Assembly (NCBI GenBank): GCA_008973525.1
Contig: WACJ01000059.1
Span: 620,001-684,000, forward strand
Direction of reading: 5' to 3'
Length of the DNA: 64,000 nt
Origin: Stenopsyche tienmushanensis
Taxonomy: Eukaryota > Arthropoda > Insecta > Trichoptera > Stenopsychidae
A program made the position numbers and the translations under genes. This document shows, piece after piece, positions 49,548-60,544 of this stretch. Every line of letters starts with the position of its first letter. Position 1 is the first letter of the stretch. Below the pieces are notes generated by a model. That model saw only the letters and a program-made list of their open reading frames with translations, was not told where the DNA came from and did not search any database.

Positions 49548-52500
49548 GCTTGTGAACCATGAGTTTGTGAATTCAAATAATATTTTTCAATACCTGGAAC
49601 CTTAGTTCTAGTATGGCTTTATTGCAATTCTATTTGTGCGTGATGCTTATTGGCCTAAAAAAAATAGCTATTTCATACCTAAATAGTTTGTAATGGGGAA
49701 TCTGCTTTTTAAATGAACGCAAACGAAATTACTGAAATTTTAAAATTTCTCCGACTCAACGAAAAAACGCAGAAAAGCCAACGTCTAAAAACCAACAAAC
49801 TTAAATTTTATTTTGAATCTGACTATTGATTGCGAACTAAGCATGATAAACTTGAATAGTATGTATGGTTAGGTATGTGTAAAATGTCGATACGGTTAGT
49901 GTTAAAATTTTAAATTTTCGGTTTAAACTATTTTTTACATCTCATGGTCAGTTTGATGCCTATTTATAAAAAAATAAAAATATTAAAATGCTAAAAATAT
50001 TGATGATGTATATTTTTATAAGGTTAAAACGCAATAGCTTATATTTCTATTGTTCTTTCTGGATTTATGTTTGTTTAAGAAACGATTCAAATAACCAACT
50101 TTCTTACAATGTAAATATTGATGCTTCCATTAATATTAATATTCAAAGAAAGTCAAGGAAAACAAATAATCATTTCCTCCAAAAACGTAGGATTCTCGAA
50201 AAAATTAAATCGTACACATTCGAAATTAGCAAGAAAAAAGTTCCGTATTGAATTATGAATAAGTTTTTGTTTCTGTTTCAACCCTTAACGCGACGAGTCC
50301 CGCTTGTGTAAATAATTTTGTTTATCCAAAGAAAATCGAAACAAGTAGAAAAGCCAAACGAAAATTTGCAGCCTTTGTACATTTTTTAAAAGCCGAAAGA
50401 TTACTTATGTAAAACTTCGCGATTAATTCCCAACTCAAAGGCGAAACTTTGCCTTCACAAGGTAAGCAGGAAATCTTATTACCGCAGAAATGAAATGAAA
50501 TCGTTTTCGCATTAAACAACGGGCTAAACCTCTCCCCGATGTAAGTAACAATGCAAATAGGAGTTATTTACCAAAAATCTTGTAATTGAATTGGCCCTTT
50601 GTTTGACTCTCTCCGTCCGTTTTTCTTCGCAAACGGTTCCTGGGAACTTTTGGTCCCCGTATTGAAGCTCGTGCCAATCTTCGACCGATCGGTATTCCGC
50701 GGATTTATTAATATTAATTTGTCGTAGATACCGCACAAATACAATTCGACGGCCATAAAAATAAATTATTCGGCCATAAATTGGCGCCGCAATAAGGGAA
50801 ATCAGCAAGGAAACAAACAACTTCGCGATACAAACTTCACGAACGTAACGGCCGTGACTGCTGTAATGTGTACGAACCACAAAGGGTTCCAACTGATCGA
50901 CATTTCAAAATTAAATAATATTATTGAACTAATTTATCAATATTTATATTTAATCCTCTCCTATTTAATTCCTATTCAAATAGTCTTATCATAGTTAAAA
51001 ATACATGGAAGACAACGGATTGACATCATATAAATTATATACCTCTAAGAAAATCTCCTGTGAGAATTGCTTATATTGACACCTTAAGAATAAGAAAAAT
51101 CCTTGTAAAAAAATTGATTTCATATTCAAATTTGATTGTATTATCTTAAGAGAAACACTGTAATTTGGCTATTGTTACCATAATTAAAGCCTTGCTACGT
51201 TTAACATAACGATTACTTCTTTGAAAATACTATAGCAAGTCACTACCAATAAAGGGAAGCCTCAATGCAGATAGTTTAATTAAGATTTTGATAGATGGAG
51301 AATCCCAAACAACCGAAAACGAGCCGCTCATTCAACATCAATATGCATTATGTACATTACTACGAATTTTCCCGCACAAAGTAATTACGATGACTGGTCA
51401 AAAAAATTTATGGTGTTTCCCGACAAAATACTCCACCAAAAATACCCTATTATTCCATTACCCCGCCGTATGAAATACACACAACCTATCGATTGTCACT
51501 CCAACCACCCTCGAGATTGGATAGTCTTCAATGGGGCTCTAAATGTAGATGAAAAGTTTTTTTTCCCACTCAATAAGTCGAACCTAAAATATCGAACAGG
51601 GCCGAATGAGCCACAGTATTTTCCCGTGAATATATTTGATGTTTTATTAGTATCATGAAATCGGAGACGAGATGATCCGATTAATTAGAACGTTCGACGA
51701 TCATTAAATCTCGACAAAGGACCCTTATTAATTAAGATGTCTTGATATCGTCAAAAACATAAATAATTATAGGGCAGAGGGATGGGTATTCTATCTTCGG
51801 ATAATTTGACAACATCAAGATATCATTTTATACGACAAACAAATCTAGACGCTAACGATGAAATGGTCTCATTTGACGCCGCATTTATCTTTATATCAAT
51901 TCATCATGCAGCAATTATTTTCTGTTGGTTCACAAAAAATCAATTAAACCTGATGATCGAAGATTGTGTCGAACAACAAAACTTGAATCGAAATGTACGC
52001 TCCTTTTTTATGGAACAAAAGGCGGAAACTTGAAATATATTGTCCGTCTTTTGGCACAAGTTTGCCAGAGAGAAAATTCGTTCTACTGCCGTAATATAGT
52101 TTATTTATGTAAAAAATCTCAAGCTTGGTCATCTTTTTGGACAAAATGGAAGAATATGAACATTCATATTAATATGAGACTCGAACAGCTAATAGTACTA
52201 TAGAAGAAAATGTATATATATATTTTTAAGAAAAAAAAAATTCTTCGTATGACGGAGATTTCAGACGAATATATTTGGATGACGCATATGTTATCAGCTC
52301 CTTATTTTCACTCCAGTATTTTAATTTCAAATATAATGCTTTTTTATCTGTAAATTGTACGGAGGGAACGCTATTTGATCATGTATGGCCAAAAACGATT
52401 TCAAAATATAACCCTTTGAGTAGTGATATAGACAGTTGTCATCTGGAAGACATTATAGAAAGACGTTCGTAAAGCTAACATTTGCAAGTTGTTATAGAAA

Positions 52501-52556
52501 TACGCAACAATAAGATGCTGGATTCGCCTTTCGGGTGGACGCAGCAACGAATGATG
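49548..52556. other. Intronic sequence, no gene recognised
   Basis: AT-rich, with a GC-richer piece at 50520-50900 where two minus-strand frames overlap. A 122-residue frame there (50892-50524) has a hydrophobic stretch but no family match. 51280-51660 has two overlapping + frames, also unrecognised. Confidence 0.45.
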
Positions 52557-52816
52557 TAAATAAATAAATACTGTTGTTAGAACACAGTATTTGGTTATTT
52601 CTTCAAGTAAACATAAACAATACACTTGAAATCGATTCATTATATCATTCACACGTCATTATTAGTCAATGAGTTTGGGTTGAAGTTCTATACAATCGTG
52701 CGATGTACGCAAGAAGCTCTTTGTCTCTCCCATGCACAGTAACCGAACTGCACTACGTTTTTTTCCGTCTCTGTCACTCTCCGAGCTCAACGTACAAGAG
52801 TGCTCTTTCTGAATCA
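52557..52816 (+). repeat. Unclassified interspersed repeat, copy 1
   Basis: About 260 bp homologous to 61067-61299. Shared blocks are TAAATAAATAAA...ACTG near the left end, CATTATTAGTC, CTATACAATCGTGCGATGTA, CTACGTT plus a CT-rich tract, and CCGAGCTCAA(C/T)GTACAAGAG followed by GTGCTCT. No terminal inverted repeats or target duplication could be defined. It could be a SINE, a MITE or a piece of a larger element. Confidence 0.75.
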
Positions 52817-53479
52817 CTGGAATTCCCTCGCAAATACGCGATTATCCTACCATCAGGTTAATAAAATATTTTCAATGAACCCAAATGCCTCAAACTTGGG
52901 ACAACTGAAGATATTACTTTGTATGTGCTATGGATGAGGTTGAAGAGCCATAGGATTTAGTATCGACTGTAAAATTACTCCGTTGGAGTTTCACTTTTCG
53001 TGACGTTTCACATTAATATAATCAAAGCTATGCATGGATCCAGATTAATCAACATCATAATTCATTACAAAATATAGCTTTTATGTGTTTGTCGGTAAAA
53101 GCAATAATTTATTATGGGAAGAAAAATCTTTAAGAATTCAAACCATATTTTGAACATAGTGGACGAAAGACCATACTAATGCATGCCACATGTTGCTTTG
53201 GCACAATAAAAAGTGATTTTGGAACATGGAAGGAAGCATTGCTACAATATATAATCACTTCCTCAAGTACCAAGATCAAGTTCGAAGATGCATTGAAGAT
53301 TTCACGCCATCAATATCTGCATGGCATCGGAATGCTTGCATAATATCATAGATTCAAACGACCGATGCTTTGATACTAATTTATGCGTCAACATAATTGA
53401 ATCTATCAAAATGATTACTCCCACTATTTTGTTCTGATAATATGGTAAATTTTAAGCATTGATCCATTGCAACTGATTA
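52817..53479. other. Intronic sequence, no gene recognised
   Basis: AT-rich, nothing recognised. Confidence 0.45.
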
Positions 53480-54240
53480 ATTTGTTATCGGCAAACGAGC
53501 ATCCCGAGGGTGCGATGCGTTTTGTGGTCTGCGGCATAATAGCGGCTCATCGTCGACCATAATTTCACGTTGTTCTGCACGTTTCGAAACATTTAATTGG
53601 ACCAAAATACACGCTGTTGCTGATATTTCGTTTCGAAGTCGTTGAAAATTTGACACGGCATCTAAAGTGTGCCATTTCTTGGAGGGCCGATCGCGCGTGT
53701 CCGGACGACGTTGCGTGATTATTACGAGAACAAAACGACGACGTTTCCTGGGCCGTGTCTTTTAAAACACACAAACAAATTAGAGGCGAAAAGGGCGAGT
53801 CATCCATGGCAACGAAGATAATGCTTTCACATTAAACAAATTTGTACGGGCCGTGGAGTAATCAAACTCGGAGTTTATTGAGCGGAATAACGACCCGATA
53901 GGGCGGCGCTGTCTTTGAGAGGTCGAACACAAAAAGGACACAAAGGAACTGGCGTCCTGGCGACGAAATGGGCGCGGGCTTAGTAACCCGAGTCCTCGCC
54001 AAAGAAAGACACGAGGAGAGGTGATCGTCGTTTTGATATGTGCGTCGTTCCGTGACGCAGGAAGCAGCTCGATGGGAGCGAGCACGCCCCGACAATGTTT
54101 GTGCGGAGTCATCACCATTACTTGTGATTACCAGGGACGGACAGATTATAAAACTTGGGACGCACACATGCCTAACGTGTCTATTGAGCCATGGAGATCA
54201 ATTTCTGCAATGGTGAATGACGCACGGTGAGCTGGAACAA
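53480..54240. other. Long GC-rich island, possible regulatory DNA
   Basis: About 760 bp of balanced to GC-rich sequence with many CG dinucleotides (GGCCGATCGCGCGTGTCC, GGGCGGCGCTGTC). Several minus-strand frames overlap (54118-53780, 54167-53862, 53807-53565) in different phases with no domain, which argues against coding. It is the largest such island here. Confidence 0.4.
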
Positions 54241-54889
54241 CTTGGATCAACTGGTTCATTTGACTTTAATCATCTGAACACCGTTTGTGTCAATTACCAA
54301 ACATTATCCAATAAGAAGTGCATCAAATTGCAGCAAATTATAATAACATTTAAATGACCAATGATGCCACATATGTGTCATAATCTAGATGACCGTTAAG
54401 ATCGATCAGTACATTGTGTGTATCAGATCAGATTTGTACAGTGAATTGGTTAGTGTTCGACGACATAGACCCTATACCTCGTTTATACACAACAATTGAT
54501 AACATTGATCATTTTTTAAATTTATAAAATACCGGACTCAGACGAGATTGAAAAAATTCTCACCCAAAATAATACTTTGGATCGAATCTACATAAGATGT
54601 GATCAGTGAGTACATTTTTAAAAACGCTATAAAAACTGAATTTAATCGAATCCCATTGATGGAACTGCCAAAGATTAATTATAATTTCCATTTTATTAAT
54701 ACGTTTTTATGTGTATGCCCACCACTATTTATTATCACACGAATCCAGTCATAATCTTAATTAATTTATCCGAGGCGAAGACAGTCCAAAAATTTTCCTC
54801 TGAACTTTTCTGGAGCCCATTCAAGTTCTAAAAGCGACCCAATCGATACTCTGCGTTGTCCAAATTTAAACCGAAGTCCCGAGGCATTT
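54241..54889. other. Intronic sequence, no gene recognised
   Basis: AT-rich, nothing recognised. Confidence 0.45.
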
Positions 54890-55240
54890 TTTCGTGTGAA
54901 ACAAATTAATGTCATAACAAAGCATTAGGCCTCATCGGCCCGCATGAATATTCCACGATATTAATAAATGATGACACGCCACCGGGGCCGGGGAGGGCGC
55001 CCACCATGGCCTGGCGCCTCGCAGACCCACCCCAGACTTCATTGAATACTTCCGCCACAAATCTCCACCACCTCGACTCATTACTATGGTCTCACCCCCT
55101 GAGATTGGCCCATGCCATGACCGAGCCTCTAATAGAAAAGTTTTGTCTGCTTGCCACTTCCTTTATGCGATTTTTTTACAACTCCATACGATGTTCCAGC
55201 CTCAGTGGGACGTCATTATCGCGCCTGATTTAATTATTAC
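54890..55240. other. GC-rich island, possible regulatory DNA or unrecognised exon
   Basis: It includes ACCGGGGCCGGGGAGGGCG just before CACCATGGCC at about 55002-55011, a Kozak-like ATG opening a 75-residue + frame (55006-55233). The frame has no recognisable domain and runs to a stop without a clear donor, so I do not call it a gene. Confidence 0.35.
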
Positions 55241-55651
55241 TTCCGTAGACATCCTATGAGATGTCAAGAAAAATCAATGTATTCGAAGCATAAATTCAAA
55301 TCACTATAACGCTTCAGTTTTCATTAATTTATTCAATATAATATTAATTATCAATAGAATCAATTTATCAGCGCTCATTTATATTACGTACAATTTTGAA
55401 GCAACATTCGGATCTTATCAGTATAAAATATTTTAAGCATTGATCTTTAGTGCGTTTTTAAGCTTGTGTATGAAAAAGTATGCTGAATGTGATCTGATCT
55501 GATGAAGTGATCTGATTTTTTTCTGATAAAATGTCATCAGCTATATCCCAAATATGGCATGATTTTTAGAAGAACTTTATTTGATATAGTTAATTGATCA
55601 CTATGCCGTTTTTATGTAACAGTTTTTCTTTATTATTTCAATTCAGATGTA

Positions 55652-56297
55652 CACTTTAACCTTTTTTTGTGCGGTAGATGCGTTCCGAGTAGTCACTCAG
55701 CGATTGTTTAAAAAAATATTCAGTTTAGTCATTTTTTGGCCCTATTTTGTCAGCTTTATTTTTTTTTATATAGTTAAAAAATACATTTTGACATAAATCT
55801 GGTATGAACAATAGAGGGTTATATATAAAATATTCGTACACAGTTTGAATTAAATAAATAATTTAAAACTTGAGATATGATGTCAACCGTGTTGACAAAA
55901 GTAGTTTCGAGAAAAGCGCTTTAAATGATTTCATTATGGTAGGATAGGCCAAGTTGCCGCCTCACTAAAATAGCTATAACTTCGTAAATAGTTGGAATTT
56001 TGGAAATTCCCTTGGTGAATGTATTTTTAAAAGTCAAAACATTGGAAAAATGAATTCAATGTTATCAAAAATCTAATCCAGAGTAAAGGGCGTGGTCGTA
56101 ATTCAGCGATAGCAGATGCAATATGATTTACACAGTCCCAAATTATATATATTTTTTTTGCAAATTTCGGTTAGTGTTGATGATTTATTTCCTATTTTAT
56201 CCAAAATATCTCGATACGTAGTCTTTATGAAATAAAAATAAAATTTAAATTTAAAAAAACCGCATAACTTCAAAATCGCACAAAAAAGGTTTTAGTG
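55652..56297. mobile_element. Tc1/mariner-type MITE
   Basis: 646 bp. The ends CACTTTAACC-T7-GTGCGG and (reverse complement of the right end) CACTAAAACC-T6-GTGCGA form an approximately 23-bp terminal inverted repeat. TA occurs immediately outside both ends (55650-55651 and 56298-56299), the target duplication of the Tc1/mariner superfamily. The interior is AT-rich with no transposase remnant that I could recognise. Confidence 0.85.
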
Positions 56298-56299
56298 TA

Positions 56300-57658
56300 T
56301 ACCATGATTTAAGCAATCGTGTTTTGTAACATTAATTATTGAATATATTGAAAACAGTCTTCCTTCAGTTTAATTAAGTAATAACATTCACTCAAATCGG
56401 ATTGTAACCGGTTGTGGTCTATTGACTAACGTCAACACTCGTTTGAACTTCCTCTCGTTTTAAGGAACAATGCCCCTTAGTATGAAAGAAAAATATTTTC
56501 GCATTATGAAATAAATATTTTTTTTCCAAAGCGTCATTATTCTTCTTTAAGAGCCGAAGAAAGCGTTTGCTCGACTTAATTTTTGCTTTCAATTTTGATA
56601 ACTCAATCGGGCCGGGCGAACGACTCCATAAAATTTTATAAGCCAGAATTTCGAGAAGCGCATCAGCGCATCCCTTGAACTCTCGCCACCAATTTTATCT
56701 CCTAAAAATGCGGAAACCGAGAGGTTAAATGGTTGTTTTTCGCGTAAATCAAATTTATCGTCTCCCTTTTCTTGGACGCGGAACTCTCTCCTAATTGCCG
56801 AGAGTGCTAGAAGTGGATCGGCAATATTTTGAAGAATCCCGAATATTTACGATGTTTACTTGCAAGGTTTTCATTCCCTTCACGAAACGACATTAATTAC
56901 TGGAAAACAAAGCGAAGTGACTTTGCAGTAATAAGATTATAAACGGTAATTTTCCTTTCACTTAAAGTCATCCATCAAATCCTGCTGCTAACTGGCCCTG
57001 CCCCATTATTATATGAGAAAATATCACAGACATTTTGAAGCATAAGAATCCTTTCATAACCACACGACAAAAACGATCAAAATGTAATACGAAAACCGGC
57101 TCGAAATTGTGTCCGTAAACTAATCTGCTGGAATGAATTGCATATCTTCAATTAGGCGGCACACAATTGATATGCATGTGCAATGCCTTGACGCTCAAGA
57201 ATATCAAGATTAAATGCTACGACCATATTAAAGTAGACTACAAATCCAATTGAATATAAAGCACCGTTCTAAAGAACGAAATTGCAAGATTTCATGTCGT
57301 CCCGTCTGCGAAGCCATTGTATTCAAACAGACGTCCAATGCCGCCTCAATTACGTTCAATAACTGCACAATAAAACTTTAATCAAATAAATTGATCCTGA
57401 GGGTACAGCATCACGTGTCTTTCGACAAGGATAACAGATAAGGCAAACTCTTTCAAAGTGCAGACCATTCATATAAACCGCAATCCTTTGCGGACAAGGC
57501 TGACCGTATTTGGCGTGTGCAGAAAACAAAGAATAAAACATTTGCTCAAATAACTTTTCCAAATATTAAATAAATAGCCATTTTTCATTTCATGTACAAA
57601 ATATTGCGGAAATTCAACGATGGCTTGAATTGCGATGCGTTTATTTTTATCTACCATA
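56300..57658. other. Intronic sequence, no gene recognised
   Basis: Moderately AT-rich. 56560-56840 is somewhat richer in GC. Minus-strand frames at 57356-57678 overlap and have no family match. Confidence 0.45.
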
Positions 57659-57666
57659 CACATATC
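57659..57666. repeat. 8-bp target-site duplication CACATATC, left
   Basis: Identical to 58382-58389; it flanks family B copy 2. Confidence 0.9.
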
Positions 57667-58381
57667 TAGGGAATCCAATCCCGGGATCCCGGACAGTTTT
57701 AGGTACTCATCAATCCCGGGATTATTAAACGCAATCCCGAAAAAATCGAGATTGAAATTTTTATCTAACAGAAATCGTACACCTCACCAGCACGACGAAG
57801 GCTACTAAATCGAGATATTCCCGCCGAAATCTGGACGCTTAGAAACAATGACGTAACTACTAATTGGCGAACATAGGCGACGCCTTGAGGCAGTAACTGT
57901 CTAATCTATCTATACATATATAGAGTACATATATGTTTTCAAATTGTTATATTAACCTTTCCCTACCGGTGTTGTATTTACTACACCTCGACTCTAATAA
58001 TGGGAATATCGATATGAAACATAATAGATACGGGGTTCAGAATTTTTGTATTCCTCCGTAATATAATTATGAATCACATCAAAGTATTATAGTATATTAG
58101 AATTCAACTGACGGAAATAAATAATTTGTTGGGAAATCGGGAATTTTGTGAGTTTTTTCTATTTTTGAATTGTATTTTTATCTTTTCTTAAATAAAAAAA
58201 ATTTTTCGACTTCAAATTATTTTTATATTAAAAAAATGGACTTATCAGTAATTTTTGATCAAATTTATCAATGTAATTTCTTAACCTATTAAAAATCCTG
58301 ATCCCAAGACTGATCCCGGGATGGTTTAACGTAATCCCGAAATACCGGGATCGAAATTTTGATTCGGGATTGGATTCCCTA
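57667..58381 (+). mobile_element. hAT-type transposon family B, copy 2 (best preserved ends)
   Basis: 715 bp with a perfect 17-bp terminal inverted repeat TAGGGAATCCAATCCCG at both ends and an exact 8-bp target duplication CACATATC. Just inside the left end is the palindromic CCGGGATCCCGG, and further CCCGGGAT and ATCCCGAAAT copies lie near both ends. The left 470 bp match copy 1 closely. The right part differs and shows no transposase motif, so it is a non-autonomous deletion derivative. Intact ends make this the reference copy for the family here. Confidence 0.93.
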
Positions 58382-58389
58382 CACATATC
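58382..58389. repeat. 8-bp target-site duplication CACATATC, right
   Basis: Matches 57659-57666 exactly. Confidence 0.9.
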
Positions 58390-59859
58390 CCATCCGCGTG
58401 CATAACTGTTCAGACTATATTTTTAAACTAGTTCTGTAACTTTTAAGCCCCTGTATCGATCCTATGCCATATTTTCGATCAAGAGGAATATTAAAAAAAT
58501 GTATTTTTTCCCTCAACACCCTCTCCTCTATTGCTTTAATAAAAAGCTATAGGGAATGAAGGGGGTTTACATAGAGTGTATTGTAGGTGGCGTAGGTGGC
58601 TTATGATGGGAGGCGTTCAAAATAAGACCTAGAATCACTTTTAAGCTTTAAAATTGCTATTATAAATCAACTTACATATGGAACTAATTTATTATTTGTT
58701 GGGAATAAACCTATATTAATTCAATAGAGTGCAAAGATATTTCATATGAATCTTAATGTTGTCCTTAAAATGACGTTTAATGATGTAAAATCTGAAATGC
58801 GTTTAAAAACAAAGAAATAAATTAAAATAAATATATAAAGTCATACTAGTTTAATATTATCATACAATAACAATTAAAAGTCCTCCATGGGACTAAGTTC
58901 TCTACGGTATTAATTATGTATATCATTAGCGTCATGCATTTTAAATGTTTTTAGTCGGTTTAAATCTATCAAAACTACTTTAAAACAAGTTCAAAAAATG
59001 CATGGCTGATGCTAAGACGTAAATTTGGTGTAAAATGTGTGCAATTTTCTCCCCCTTTAACCTTTTCAAGCCCACGCCACAATCAAAGCTAATCACATAA
59101 TTTGCAGAATTACGATTCAAATCGCAATTTTCGAGGTGGATACATCCTTCGCCATTTGAGCATACGATATTCGTTTTCATAGCGGCAGCCATGGCTTACA
59201 CAATGGATGCTGATTGATCACTCCAACATTGGGTTGTTTGTGCTGATTACCTCTTGTTGAGATCAAATCGGGTGAAATGGACCGACGCAAACATTCCACA
59301 TGCCAAAAACACATTTTTTTGCATACGCCGAGAAAGAATAAGAGATATTTTTTATTGGTATAAAAAAACATTTAATCAGTTGAATAGGATCGGTTTAAAT
59401 AGCGCCCGATTTGACTCCTACGTCGATGACAACATCTGCTTGATTTAACAATGGATTATTTAGTTGGAGACCAACAATAACGTGTGATTACATGTCGTGG
59501 CTGATTATGGCGACATTCCAGGTATTTGTGCATTGTTGTATGAAAGTTATTCAGGATTACAGTCCTTCCGAGATCAAGTAAATGCACAACCAGACACATT
59601 ACTCTCGTTTTACCTCGCAATTCCCATGTCGGATGCAGAATTCATACGTCAACACCAGCTCTGAAATTACCACAGGCGCAGGGATCGCCAACTATTTTAA
59701 ATGATTTCATATTTATCTCCAATTAATAATTTATAATCAAGATTGTTTCATTCAAAGGCTGAGATTAATTTTCGCGCATGAAACATGATGTATGTCGACA
59801 CGTTTATGCGTTTTTTATGCCATCGCATATAAATTCGGCGCATAGATTTAACAGCTCTT
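58390..59859. other. Intronic sequence, no gene recognised
   Basis: AT-rich with a small internal duplication (GTAGGTGGCGTAGGTGGC near 58590). Short frames at 58980-59450 on both strands have no family match. Confidence 0.45.
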
Positions 59860-60230
59860 TTTAGGGGTTGGGGATCAACAAAATGTTGCTCAGGGAGTAT
59901 GAGCCGACTAATAATGCAGCGAGCGATTTAAAATTCTATCTGGTGCACTGTTGGTAAGCGCCGTGGGGCTCAGAGGCTTAGGGGGCTAAGGGCGCAGACT
60001 AAGGGGTGGTTTTTATCCGGCTCCCCTTTTTCACGATCGTGGATTAAAAAACAAATCAGGCAACGTTTTGCATAAATCAGTATTATGCGAAATACGGACG
60101 TATTAAAAAGGCATTCGCATAATGGCCAGCCTGTAGCAAAAGAGGGATGCTGTGCGGTATTGAGTCGGGCGGTCTCAAATAACTCTGCAAGTCAACTGGA
60201 GGTGTTTGTTTTAGGTCCTGGATAGATTTG
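59860..60230. other. GC-richer island just upstream of the teneurin exon
   Basis: It includes AAGCGCCGTGGGGCTCAGAGG and CTGTGCGGTATTGAGTCGGG, ending about 70 bp before the acceptor at 60296. Its position close to a coding exon makes a splicing or transcriptional regulatory role plausible, but this is unproven. Confidence 0.35.
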
Positions 60231-60296
60231 GGCCATGCAATATATTGCTCTTTGTATGCAAACTCGTTCTTACCTATTCCATTTTAATCTTTGCAG

Positions 60297-60544
60297 GTTG
60301 ACTCCTTCACAGCTACAAGGAGGTATGGGCACCCTCGGAGGAGGAACGGGTGGCGGTGGAGGCGCCTTAGGAGTTCCTGCATTTCCTTTACGTGCACGTC
60401 CTTCAGCGGCGCACTGTGCTCCTTATTCACCTTCAAGATTTCACATCGATAAGCGTTGCCAGCATCGCTGCTCATGGAAATGTTTTTCCATCGCAATGAT
60501 TCTGTTAGCAGTCGTTTTAGCTGCTATGCTCGCCTATTTTGCAA
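60297..60544 (+). CDS. Teneurin (Ten-a-like) exon encoding cytoplasmic linker and transmembrane helix
   Basis: The acceptor is a pyrimidine-rich tract ending TTTGCAG at 60296; the donor is A|GTAAGT at 60545. The first base completes a codon begun in an upstream exon, and the last base starts one finished at 62985. The peptide has a Gly-rich run (60319-60363), a basic/Cys juxtamembrane segment [16 protein letters not shown], and a hydrophobic helix [20 protein letters not shown] (60484-60543). Teneurins are type II membrane proteins acting in synaptic partner matching and axon guidance. The juxtamembrane and helix match insect Ten-a as I know it, and not Ten-m, whose helix differs. The 5' exons are not in the window. 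Confidence 0.93.

Noticed and set aside
60297..60544. Assignment to Ten-m instead of Ten-a
   Set aside because: The juxtamembrane [10 protein letters not shown] and the helix that follows do not resemble the Ten-m transmembrane region as I know it. Ten-a fits better, but this was not verified by a search.
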